From the NCBI GenBank assembly GCA_900239685.1, contig OENT01000505.1, positions 1 to 64,000 on the forward strand: a DNA stretch of 64,000 nt, written 5' to 3'. The notes beneath the pieces were generated by a model. That model saw nothing but the letters and a program-made list of their open reading frames with translations, was not told where the DNA came from and ran no database searches. Positions 49,995 to 62,700 of this stretch are shown here, piece by piece (the first letter of the stretch is position 1; each line of letters opens with the position of its first letter). This DNA comes from Rotaria macrura. Lineage: Eukaryota; Rotifera; Eurotatoria; Philodinida; Philodinidae. The position numbers and the translations under genes were made by a program.

Positions 49995-50307
49995 CATATC
50001 ATACAGACAAAATGTCAGTATACGTGAGTTTTTCATAGTTTTGAGGTAATGAGATATTGAGGAACTTTCAAACACAGGATATTTACCCCTAACCCTACAA
50101 TTTAGCATTATTTTGTAGCTCATGAAATTCTCTTTTAAATCAGTAAATCCTTGACGAATTATTCTCATCTTCGAATTCGACTGAGATAATGCTGTGTACA
50201 AAATTTTATGACAAACAGATTAGTCTTTCAGGAGTTATTGTGTAAACGATCGGACGGCCACTGACCGATTCTAGAGTGTAATTACTCAATTTTTAAGTAC
50301 ACAAAAA
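49995..50307 (+). repeat. Dispersed family, diverged partial copy D
   Basis: 50150-50307 follows the right third of copies A-C (TTCTCATCTTCGAATTCGAC, GATTCTAGAGTGTA, AAGTACACAAAA) with more substitutions. 50005-50090 matches the repeat at 48040-48110 instead. This suggests a related subfamily with a different left half. Confidence 0.6.
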
Positions 50308-51072
50308 AGTAATCAATATGAAAATTTGTTATCCTGTAAGTAATAGATTATCTAGAAATTTAATTATATTTCTTACAGACTCCTATTTACGTAGTTATTT
50401 TCTAATCTCAAATCTGCTCTATTTGCAAGCTGATCACTTATAATTAAAAGCACGAGAGTACTATATATAAACGAATAAAACTAACGCACATGAATGAATC
50501 ATTCTAGGTTCTTTGTAATTTACACAAACTTATCTTTGTAATCAAAATTAGATAATATTGGGTTGAGTCATATGTCGAACTTACATGACTGATCGATGAC
50601 GCATTTGTTTTTAGAACAATTTGCGTCATTGCATGATTTTCAAGACACAAAACATTGTATTGAATGCGGATTAGATGAAAAGAAATTTTATTTCTCAAAA
50701 AACAATTACCGATGATAGAATATTCATGCAAATCTCTATTTCAATGTTGAATTTTTTGCCGCAGTAATTCTTTCTTTTCAATCACATGGTGCGAATACGC
50801 ATCAAAAGTTTGGCATTTGACGTTCTTTCTTACTTTGTATGACCTACAGTCAGTGTCTGACTCATCGACAATTTCTTCATTAGTACTGAATAAAAAAATC
50901 AACATAACTCAATGATTCATTTGGTATCTGAGTTCAGAGTTGTGCAATACTTAAGCAATAAATAAATGCATCTCTCCCGTGTTCTCTGAAAGCATTCTTA
51001 GTGTGTGTCTGTGTCTATAACAAAATAATACAAAAGTATTAATCGAAAATTAGAAATAAAAATCGTACATAA
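50308..51072. other. Intergenic, promoter side of the RING gene
   Basis: AT-rich, no gene; short opposing frames only. Confidence 0.4.
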
Positions 51073-52618
51073 ATGACAGACGAATATCAAACTTCAACAG
51101 ATTTAAATGATGCAACTGGTGAAGAAAATTCAGTAGCAGTTGCCTCGAATAAAGGTAGTAAATTGAAAAAATAATATTTCGATGACGTTATAAACTATGA
51201 ATAATAATTCAGATGAATCCATGGCAACAACTACGCATGAAAATGGTTATGAATCTGAATGTAGTTCTAGTACGAGAAGTGAAGAAGATGTAGCTTGTTC
51301 AGCACTCGAAATTGAAGTCGATGCATTTACACGATTTATTGAACGGCAACGTCTTGAAGTTATGTTTGAACTACGTCGTATACGTTTAGGTGAACGACCA
51401 GTAACAGGACAACATAATCGAGAACGAATCGAAACATTTTTTAATAATGCACAGGAGCATCAACAAGAAACAAGAGCTCCAGCTAGACGACCAGCACCGC
51501 CCAGTGCACATATGGCCGATATTAATGCTTTAACTAATCGACGATGTGTATCAGCAGCATTGAGTAGTGCTGCATTTCGACAAGATCTAGAAAATACTAT
51601 TCGTCAAACAATCAATGTTCGACCAGTGGCACGTGTACAACAAACTCCACGAGTGCCGGTCGCCCCTCGAGTTTCAACTCCAAATGCTGTTGTTGAACCA
51701 CAACCTCCGCAAATCATTCAAACGGCACCACAAATTCCTATCGAACAACCACCAGCACGTGAAATACCAAATATCGAAAGGTATTTCTGTTTGAAACTAT
51801 ATACTGATCTATGCAATTAATTAATTTTTTTATAGATACGAACGTGAATTAGAAGCATGGGACGCTATAACACAATTACAACGCGAAACGATTGTTATTG
51901 AAATTAGTGATCTTGTCCATCGACAATTGGTAACGAGTGCTTTGGAAGGTGATTTTCGTCGACATCTTGAATCAAATATTTTAGTAAGATATTTCTATCC
52001 GTTCAAGAATGAATATAGAAATGTATGTCTTCATATAATTACATTTAGAATCGTTTGGAGCATGGTGCATCAGTTGAACAGCAACAGCAACAGCAACAGC
52101 AACAACAACGACCACCAGTCACAGTTGCTCCTGTAATAGCACCTATTCTTCCTCAACCGACAAGAACCAATGTTCATGCTGTAAGTGTGCGTGTTTGTTT
52201 TCAATTAGTTAATATTATTCTAATACAATAATTCTTCGTATAAATCCAATAGACTGCTACAAATATTGATGCTTTATCTACACGTCTTGATTCAATGCAA
52301 CAAATGCTTCAACTTATGTTTCGAATGCAAATGGATATGCAAAGATCTTTACGGCAAGATGTAGCAAGTGCTCTGGCTAATAACTCTACAACAACAATGA
52401 ACTCAACCAGTCAGCCAATGCAGGCTGGTCATTGTACTGTTTGCCTAAGTGCTATAGCTGATACGGTTCTTTATCGTTGTGGTCATCTTTGTGTGTGTTA
52501 CATGTGTGGATTACAAATTCAACAAGGCACAGCTACGAATGGTGTTAAATGTCCTATATGTCGTGCTCCAGTCGAAGACATACTACGTGTCTATAGAAGT
52601 AGCCGTGATGGAGAATAA
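51073..52618 (+). CDS. RING-finger E3 ubiquitin ligase with Neuralized-type C-terminal RING
   Basis: join(51073..51154, 51213..51780, 51836..51983, 52049..52180, 52253..52618); 431 residues, introns of 55-72 nt. The C-terminal RING (about 369-427) reads CTVCLSAIADTVLYRCGHLC followed by VCYMCG and KCPICRAPVEDILRVYRSS, a C3HC4 arrangement closest in style to the Neuralized C-terminal RING. Upstream are a Ser/Glu-rich N terminus, a helical stretch IERQRLEVMFELRRIRLGER, a Pro-rich linker, a conserved-looking HRQLVTSALEGDFRRHLES helix (about 250-268), a Q-rich run in exon 4 and a Met/Gln-rich coiled segment (LDSMQQMLQLMFRMQMDMQ). No NHR domains are present, so it is not a true Neuralized orthologue. 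It presumably transfers ubiquitin; the substrate is unknown. Confidence 0.85.
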
Positions 52619-52863
52619 GTTAAATCAAAACAAATTCAATAGAGACTATTTTATTTTTGATTGTTCATTGTTTGCTTTTTGTATGACAAATTATGCTTAC
52701 GAACAACGACAATAGAAATAGAAATAGATATACACAATAGATACAAAAATATATACTAAAGTATATATATTTTGTTTTTTGAAAATATATAAATACTTAT
52801 ATTTCTGTGATGTAATTGCTTTATTCTGTTTTATTTTATCTTAAATATATAATATTATTATTA

Positions 52864-53421
52864 TTATTGAGATTCTGTCTTCATCATTCTATCATCGATA
52901 ATAGCTGTGTGCATTACTGGTAGTAAATCGTCGTTTACTAAAATGAAACAAGCTTAGAAAATAAGAAAAAATAAGATTCTGATAAAAACATACACTGTTC
53001 TTGTTCTGTCAAGTAATTGATCAATTCTTGCTCATCTATTGAATTACCATCATCAATATTATCTATTTCGGATAGAAGTTCTTCAATGTCGATATTATCA
53101 TCTATTGGATATAAGTCATCGATTGTTGGTATATCGTTTTCATTATCATTTGATTGTTCTTCAGTTTTTTGTACATCGTCATCTGCATGTTCAAGTCCAT
53201 TTTGTTCGTTGGCTAATTCTTCTAAGAGACGACTAGCAATAGCTGTTGCTTTTTGATGTTTTACTTCTTCAGAATCTAAATTTTTAGAAATAGTTATAAC
53301 TAATTCCTTTCGCCACTCGTGAAGTAGTCTCTGATGCATTACTTTGATTAACTGGAGCTGACATGACTAATGAATAGCCGCATAGAATTGTAAAAAGACA
53401 AACAGGAATTAAGTGCATCAT
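52864..53421 (-). CDS. Small acidic secreted-like protein with frame break after signal peptide
   Basis: A signal peptide frame MMHLIPVCLFTILCGYSLVM starts at 53421, and an acidic body frame (RLLHEWRKELVITISKNL..., many D/E, IDDLYPIDDNIDIEELLSEI) runs from about 53330; the two are out of frame. A 22-nt segment 53331-53352 begins GT and ends AG; removing it joins the frames as ..MSAP|RLLHEW... The body then continues over a 56-nt intron (52938-52993, GTATGT...TTTTAG) to end ..DRMMKTESQ at 52864, giving complement of join(52864..52937, 52994..53330, 53353..53421), 159 residues. Alternatives are a genuine 1-nt frameshift, a sequencing error, or a body starting at the ATG at 53339 (133-codon unspliced frame). 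No family is recognised; the acidic composition resembles granin-like secreted proteins only loosely. It is tail to tail with the RING gene. Confidence 0.5.
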
Positions 53422-56400
53422 AAAAATCTCCGCAGAATCAACTGTGTACGTTTTCAAGCTTTATAAGTATTGAGAAATAAAAAACATCTCTTTTCTTCAA
53501 ACTCTAATATATCGTGGGTGCTCAAGGCTATAATTGAATATAGAAAAAAAAAACAAGAGAAAGAAAATACGAGAGCAACAGTTAAGAGAAGGAACGTCAT
53601 TTCTGTAACTTTCAAGTTACAAGCGTTCAATGTTTTTCTTTACTAGCTCGAATATGTAGCATAAACTACGTAGGTAGTTACTTGCCATCTGAAAAGAAAG
53701 AAAAACATTTGACTTATAGAGCAGGTGGAATAGATGATAACAATCCTTTTTTTTCTGCTTTTCTTGAAAAACATGATTATGATAAATAACAAATAAACTA
53801 ATTACACAAAAAATAATCATGCACAAACGAAAGATATTATATCAAAAGTGCATGTGAACTGTTTGTCTGTGTTGTTTTTTTCTACCGGAATATCAATACC
53901 CACGCTTGGTAACATAGTTTCGAGTTCAACTCAAAATGATTGGAAAATAAAAGCCGGAAAAAAAGTATGGAACGATTAATTTCTCATAGAATATTTTAAA
54001 AATAGCTAAAGAGGGTATAATTGATTCTAAAAAAAAACATGATTTTCAAAGCTGACGTTGTATGTGAGAATGTGTTAAAACAACTGCCTTAGACGTACAA
54101 GAGTTATCATCGTAATAATCATATGTTCAGTAGGTTACAATTTCCAGATATCCTGTGTATGTTAAAGTTTAAATGAATAATCATAGGTTAAAAATCGGCT
54201 AATGTCAATTTTCTTCTCGATACATAATCTAAGTAGAATATTCAAAACTATGAAATTTTTTATAAGTCAACTAAGAATCTTAATTCAATGAAAATTGTCG
54301 AATGCATGCATTCCGATGTTAAAAATTCAACTTAGTCAATTCGTCATAGAATTCTAAACATACTTGACCTGATAAATATATACAATAGTTAACAATAGAC
54401 ACTTGAACTTAACTTGATTCTTTCAATGACTGGTGCGTGTTTTAACATTGAAATAAAAAACGATCACTTTTCAGTTTAGTTTACTTTCACAAATCATTTA
54501 TTTAGTTTAAAGGAAACGTATCGTTTTCTGAATTTATGTATAGTTTGTGGTCTTATTTTGTATTGAATACATTATCTAATTGTTGTTTTGAAAAATTTCA
54601 ATGGATTAAGACACACGAAATAATGAATATTCATTCGATTTGCCAGTCGTTTAAGAAAAATCACATATACGATGAGATCAAACGACATTTTCCTATTACA
54701 TCATCTGTTTATCATGTTCTTTAATACCACATGTGGTCTACTATACTAACAAACGTATTAAGATAATTAAATTTTTAATGATACATGAAAATAAGGGTAA
54801 AATACTGTGAAGTCATGCGTTTGAAGAAAGTCTGACTATTCATGTTTTTAAAGCGATACTCCACTTAAATCTGTCATTAATTATATGAATCTATTCTGCT
54901 ACAGACAATAGACTTTTCAAGAAAAATCTAAATATATTGACACTAATAATAAAAAAAGAAACAACTTCGATCTGCAGGATTGTTTGATCGTCATATTTCT
55001 TTTTAGATATCTATTTAACTGGATACAAGTTCATCTACGAATGAATCCAGTAAAATTAGCAGATAACATGTTTCAAAGAAACGTCATACAGATGACTTTA
55101 GGTTGACTGTTTTTCGTTGACCAATCATTGTCTTATTACTATCGATACAGACATACTCTAATCCCTTCGTCTTTGTCTCTCATGGTATTTATTTCGGATT
55201 ACAGTGTTATAATTATAGTGCGAGAGGCTATAGCACAATACTCCAACTATATCATTTCTATATCTTAAGATAGATCATTCCATGATTATTACTTATACAA
55301 AACTAATAAAGGTCATCATGACAGTTCCGAACATTTTACTCTCGACAAAATTTATCGAATCGATTTCATAAAATAACACAATCACTGAGGAATTAAAAAG
55401 ATTGTACCCTCTTTTCTGCCCTATATCACCACGTTTCTCATGACATAAACAAGCGATTCCAACGTCTGTCTTGACGTTTGCTGTGACCGAAATTTAGTTG
55501 CAGTGGGTGTAAGAATTTAAAAAGAAATCGATGGAGTACTACATATTGGTATTAGATTTGGACGTATTGAAGTTGCTCATATTTGACCCGTGTTGCTCGT
55601 CATGACTAGTAGAATTTCAATGCAAACATAAAGGAGTTCGAGCTGTATTCAGAAAATTTCCATTGAAAACATCGAAAGAAAAAACATCGATCATATAATA
55701 TGTCGGAATTTCTGACATGTCAGTATTAACCAATATTGATTTTCTTTCCTATCATATGTCTCGTGATTTTTTTCTCTGGCAATGTCTTTTATAGTTCCAT
55801 TTGTTAGCTAATCATTTTTCTTTCAATTAGGTCTGGTCGTCACTGCACAAGTTAATAGTTTATTAACTAAACGAACTCAACAAACGTAGTTTTCTTTTTT
55901 TCTTTCAGCGTTTTCAATGCATACCGTACTGATACCCATAAAGATAAACTGTAAATGACTGACATCAATAATAAGCGTCAAGTAAATTCTTAGATTTCAT
56001 TGATTAGCTATAATTAGTAAATTATCAAGTAGAACATCTAATTCTCAAGTGAAAGTGAAAATATTTTCACTTTTTCTCTAAATATGTCGTCTGTTCTGTA
56101 TCGCAATCGGAAGTACCACAGCCATCGTTCCAAAAAATCAATCATCTCTCTCGATAAGTAGAGTATTTGATTTCATTTATTGTCTTCTCAATTGACTTTT
56201 TCGTATGCTATTCAAATGCAATCTAGATGTCATCTCTACGTGTATATATTCGACTATGATTTACGTTACACAATTATTTTTTGCCTCAATAAACATATTC
56301 TCGTGCATAGATCTGAGCGACATCTTTCTTCGTATTTCAGATTGTTCTTATAGCACTCACCTTTAGCTTGTATATGGATTTATTTTTATTGACTGAACTA

Positions 56401-56707
56401 GATGAGCCAATAAAATTTATTTTCTTTCGTCTTGTCTTGTTAATACGATCAATATATATATATTGTGGATGTGTTGCAGTATGAAAATCGTAGAATAATT
56501 GAGAATATTCATATTCGGTGATATGCTTGTTGTTCTGATCAAACATTCTAGAATTTTACTTCTTTTGTTTTGACTTCGAAAAAGAAAGAATGTTGAATTC
56601 ATATTTTCTACCTTTTTCTTTTTGATGTTTTGAAAACGACGTTTGTATTTCTTATGAGAAACTCTAGATAATATGATGCATTTAATTTTCTCGTAGATGA
56701 AGAGAAA
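53422..56707. other. Intergenic, no convincing gene
   Basis: 3.3 kb, AT-rich. Short frames (53617-53826 minus, 54536-54724 plus, 56337-56869 minus) are isolated and without motifs. 55480-55680 has slightly more balanced composition but no open frame. Confidence 0.4.
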
Positions 56708-59700
56708 ATGAATACACCGAAACGGTATGATTATCATTATTTGATTGTTTGTTGTGGCTTTCTCTGCAACAACTATTATTTTCGGTGTTAAGACTACTAT
56801 CAGGTTCTGATGATATATCTGATTATCCAACAACAAGAAGACGATGGCGATCACCAATTGATCATTCAATCACACCGATCGATGATCAAATTGAACACGT
56901 GGCCAAAAGACATCATGTACCGAGTGATACTGTCAAACGTATTGTCTCGGTAGGTTTTATAAATACATGTTTATTTGGTTTCAAGCACAATTCTGTTTTC
57001 GAAATAGAGAACAAAACATAAATGATTAATAGGTGTTAGTCAGAGAGAAATATGCAAGTTTCTTGTGATGTTTAGATCTGCATAATAGGATAAAATTGTC
57101 ATAGAAAAAAAAACAGTACACGATAGTACTCTAGAGTGTTTCATTTGTTATCTACATTACTCATCCAACATATGAGGGTGTTTAAAAAATGTTGAGACAA
57201 TATCAGTTGTATGTTCTAATCAATCAAGAGAATTTGTTTCTTAATACGAAACATAGAAACATCGAGGAATTGAAAAGCTTCTCGTTCTTGATCAACGTGT
57301 AGTCGAAACTGAACGATGTGAGAAATATTTCCCTGTAAATTATGTTTGATACATTTGAAATAAAGCTCTCATCGATTATCACATCATATTTAACGTCAGA
57401 ATTCTACGAAAATTTCGATGTCAACTAATCTCTGTGACATTTCTATGAATCAAATATCTTAATTCAACGAATACTGTGTGCCGAAACTTGCGTAAGATAG
57501 ACTGTCAAAGAAGCACATCCATTGAACGTCATAGTTATCGATTGAAAACAAACATAAGGGGCTTGAATATGCGTATTGCCTATAGATTTAATCAACAAAT
57601 TGAAGAAACTGTATACGATGTTGTCCAATATATTTAAAAGTTCGTATTATCAACGTTAAGCCCCCCCCCCCTCAAAAAAAGTCGATTTTCGTCGAGAAAA
57701 TGAAAATTAAGATAACACCATGAGGTGATAGCCCATGTTCTGCTCTTTCAGAATCACTATATTTTTTTTCCAAACACCATTTTTTGACCGAAATTTTTAG
57801 TGATCTTTGTGAGGTCCTCTATGTCAAAAACGGTTTTTTTTACATTTAGGTCTTTGATCTCTAATTACTGATTAATTAATTAATTAAGCGCTCAGCGTGT
57901 GCAGAATTAAAAGTTGCGTAGGACGAGTTAGGTCAGTTTCTTCAAAAACCGCGTGAAAATTTAAAAAAACAGCAACAAGTTTTCGAAAAAATGTTTCTAT
58001 GTTTCTCTCAAAATCATGTTTTTCCATTTTCCATCCTAGTTATTTTGCCTCTTCAACTATGTTTTTTCGAAAAATTTTATTTTACCATTCGATAGAGCAT
58101 GCAAAGACGCAGGTCATCTTGTGCTCCGATTTTTGAAAAAGTTTTTTTATGTCCAAAAAAGATCGCCTACAAATTCATTTGCAGTTTTTTGGCCTTTTTT
58201 CAGAGTTTGAGTTGTGGAAACTTTTTTGGACATAATAAAAAGCTCTTTCAAAAATCGGAGCACGAGATGCCCTGCGTCTTTACTTGCTCTATCAAATGGT
58301 AAAAAACATTTTTCGAAAAAACATAGTTGAAGGCAAAATAACTACGATGGAAAATGGGTCATTTTTAACCAGTGTTCACCTTGTCACTTCCTTAAACTTG
58401 CATATTTCGGGCTGAAATTTTTATCGTAGGCTACCCGCTTCAGTCCTAACATATCCTGAAAGTTTCAGCCGATTTGGACTTTCTTTTACGAAAATCGACT
58501 GATGAGGGGGGGGGGAGGGCTTAACACAATGCTTTAAATGACACTGAAGATTTTTAAGATGTCAATAAAAGAGTCGGCCTACATGTCTAATCATGAAGTT
58601 CGTTCAATAGTTGAGAGTTCTACTGTTGTAAATAATCGAATACATATCTAGTGAAAATAAATAATTTTATCAATATCTATTCTAGGATCTTTTAAATGAA
58701 TCGACTGTAATCGATTATCTTCGAACGCGAATAATTCAAGATGAATCATCTTCAGGGAATAACGTAAATATTAGATTGACATTCTACTGTATATGATTTC
58801 ATATGCTTCTTCATAGACATATACAAATACACGAAACGAAGAATCACTTCTATCTTCATCGAACTATTTCGATACATCATCTCAAATACATGCTTCGAAT
58901 ACATTCTCATCCGAACAACCGCAAACTCTTTTATCGACACCCATGGTTGATGAATATGATCCACTTTGGCTTGAATTCCTCCAATCATTGAATACCGTCG
59001 ATAATAATTCAATTGTACAACAAAATACGACACAAACAAATGTTACATTCGATTCATTATTTGGTGAAGAAGATGATGATGACGACGAAGAATTCATTGG
59101 ACCTGATGATGAAAACAATATTGATAATAGTGATGAACGAAAACTACGTGTATCAAGTAGGTTGAATCAAAATAATATTTCATTTGACTATAAAAAATTT
59201 ATATAATTTTCAGAACGTGAATTAGCTTTACTATTAAAAGATAGTACACCGTCGCCTGATAATCATGTGTAAGTTCTTATTTAATTTTAGAATATTCTAT
59301 AGGGAAAAATGAACGTTTCTGTTTTCTTAAACACATTTAGTTCTTTTTCTGACAGAGAAATTCTTCATGGTGATCAATATGAATCTCTGTGGACAGACTT
59401 TCTAGCTTCACTACAAACAGGCAATGATCAACAACCAGATGAACTAGAAAAATCTATAATCACAACAACTGAAGACGATGATAACGAGGATGATCCTGAA
59501 TTTCGACTTCTCGATACTGAAAATGATATTGACGATGATCTAGAAGATGAATTACATGTTTCAAGTAAATTTCTATTTATTTATGATTGTGTATTCATTG
59601 ATTGACTCTTACTCTGTTTTTGTTTGTTTAAGGACGTGAATTAGCATTATTGTTAGAAGATAACGCTTCGATACTAAATAATGAAGAATTTCCAAATAGG

Positions 59701-62700
59701 TATGAAAATAAAGCTGATTTACATAATAGTTAGAGAGACAATTGACCGACATGCGATTCAACTCACATCTTATTACTTAGTGATTTGACGCTAAGTTCAA
59801 CTTACCACAAACAGTGCTGGAACTGATCCGGTTTGGAAAATGTCAATCCCGGGTCGGTACAAACCGGAATTTCATCGCTTGAAAGTTTTGAAAAATCTGT
59901 TTTCTTCATTCTATTGTTAGTCATAAAAACTAACATCTCACATGTTTTTCTCTCAGAATACGAAAAAAGTGTTAAAAAAAAGTTATTTCAATCATTTTTA
60001 TGATGATGAGTGTCTTATACATGTGCTCCTAAACTAATTCATATTTGGAGACATTTTTTCATCGATAGGACATGCGACTTCAACCGATCACTTTACTGAG
60101 CGAACTGGTTGAATTTTTCAACTATCCGGATCGGTTTCCCATTTCCCAATTGATTCCAGCGCTGAGCTGAAAGTTTTAATTATATTTCATCAGCTATTGA
60201 AACTATTTACAATATTTTTTCAAAGTAATACTCCATAATCGAATTTTATCGCAGAAGCTTGATGAGAAAAATGTAGAGTTTTCAGATATTTGCATCCATA
60301 ATAAGACGAACGAAATCATATTGTTTGAATTACTCTATGTAACTATTAGTTAATTGATCTATTAAATGGAACTGAGTTTGTCAGTTTTTACCACATACTG
60401 ACTAATGTAACCAGTCCGGTTCGGCGACCAGATCAGACAGGATCGGGTTTTCAACTTCTACTCTGTTCCAGCTCTCGTGACAATGAAGTCTAGCCAGACA
60501 CTATGTTCACGAGTTCATCTAGTCGTTTGGTTTAACAATTCGGTTAAGCTTCTCAAGAAACACTGGCATCAAAAAGAATTTTTGTGTAGATTTAGTTGAC
60601 TTTCAACATGCTGACTGAATGAAATAAGTTTAATTTATTGAAAAGTCACGCATGGAAGTTTTTCTTCTTCAATTAAACAGTTCTCTACAAAGGGTAACTT
60701 TTAGTTTTCAAAAATACTTTCTAAATTTCAATTTCGAATAATTTAAAAGTCATTAGTATTAAGTTATCGCCTTTATTTGTGTCACTTCCATGTAAGTAAA
60801 TTATCAAGTGTAAATGGATGAAATACCATCTAGAACCTGAAGTTGTCTCCTGTACAGAATAGAATATGTACACTTGTTACATAGAAAGAGAAATACTGAG
60901 ATTTGTATCGAATCTATAATAAACTTAGTTGTTCTAATAAAAAATATCCTTTTTATGCCTATGTTTCAATGAAAACTGTTACTGATACTAAACATCAGTT
61001 GCCTTAATAAATTGCTGATAGTAGATGATGAGATATTGACACTGCAATACAGTATGAGAAACTTCTCTCTCTATAGTCTGATAGAGAAAAAGTTCTCTAT
61101 TTTCTATGCTATTTGATCATGCTTCAGCTAATATCAGAAAAAAGAAAATTTCAATAATATCGGTTATTTTTATCATACGCTACAATTACACTATTTATTT
61201 TCAATAGCTTTTGATATGAGCAAGATAGAGAGCAGCGGTTTTCACTGCTCGAAAGAAGAAATGAAGATGCACCGAATTGTATTATTGGTTTGTAGACATG
61301 GCTTTTTAAAGGTTTTCAATGGACATCTTTGAAAACGAACCTACTCCATAAGGTGTATACAGCGACTTCCCAATTGTCAGGGGTGTATTCAAACCGTCGT
61401 TGGTAAACATTCAAGCTGAAGAAGTTTAAGATATTTTGCATTAATCATTCAAGACTTATAGATGCTCTAGTCGAAGCTCGAAATGATTCTTGTAGTAATA
61501 TGTCTGAAGAAAGAAAAAAACATTGTTCTCCATTCTTAGAGAATCGATGGAAGAAATTGTTAGATAACGCCTAGGAAAATATAAACTATGCTATGCGATG
61601 CGGCTCTTTCGAACTGTGAAAACCGCTGGTCTCTATCTTGCTTCTATCAAAAGTTATTGAAAATATATAGTGTAACTGTTGCGTATGATAAAAAAGCGAT
61701 GTTATTAAAATTTTATTATTATGATATTAGTTGAAGCATTGAAAATAGAGAATTTTTCTCTCTATCAGATTGTAGAGAGAGAGAAATTTCTTATATTGTA
61801 TTGCAGTGTCAATCTTGATACTTGTGGTACGCCCTTCCTACTATGATATTACAATGCTCCTTGTCAATTATACCTCACGCGAACAAAATGATTTTATATC
61901 GTTGCAGTGATGAATTTATTAATCCTGAATCAGTATCATCGACCACAACTTCATCTACCATAACGAAAACATTTGAATTTCACATAACATCGGAACAACG
62001 AGATATTCTTCAATATCAATCAACAGCTGTAAAGTTGTATATTTTATCATATTGTTATTAATCATATTCTTATTTATAGTATGTTCAATTACTAACACAA
62101 TATATTTTATTACGACGTGAGACAAATTCATTGTTATCAGATGATCAATCAGCTCAACAACTTTTTGTAAAATATTTTTTCTGTACAAACCAAAAAAAAA
62201 TGAAGACAAATATATTTGTTTATTGTTCTAGAAAGATTTGATATTTTTCCGTGATAAACAATCGAATTCTATCTTAGATATACCTTTAATAACTGAAGCT
62301 CAACATCTACTTGAAACTTCGCCACCACCTAGTCGAAGAAAAGCATTTGGTTAGTTGTCCGAATTTCTAGTTTTGACAACAAAAAATGTTTGTTTAGGTA
62401 ATCATCTATCATTCTATTTAATGGATACATTGTGTAAAAGTTCAGCTTTTCTATATGATTCATTATTACCAACTTGTTTATTATCTTCAACGAATTCAAA
62501 CATGTCGACACTATTGAATGATCAAACATCAAGAAATTTCGTATCCGGTGAAGATTGGTTTGTTTTGTTCAATTGGATTTTAAATTTCATACATAGAAAA
62601 GAAATTTCTCTTCTACAATCTAGTTTAATGGCACTTGGTCTCGAACAAAACGATGCAAAACTTTTAATTATTGGTCATAGTGAAAAGGTTATTAATGATC

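Larger units (their letters stand above)
59700..61907 (+). other. 2208-nt intron 7 of the GON4-like gene
   Basis: GTATGA donor and ATCGTTGCAG acceptor. It is packed with at least two insertions (59812-60164 and 61036-61812) and a related TIR-like fragment at about 60415-60478 (CCAGTCCGGTTCGGCGACC... GTTCCAGCTCTC), which accounts for its length. Confidence 0.65.

Noticed and set aside
53339..53339. ATG at 53339 as simple start of the acidic protein
   Set aside because: Possible, but it ignores a strong signal peptide frame ending immediately upstream; kept only as an alternative.
58752..59206. Minus-strand frames opposite GON4-like exon 4
   Set aside because: Shadow frames of a strongly acidic exon; the plus-strand reading joins in phase with neighbours.
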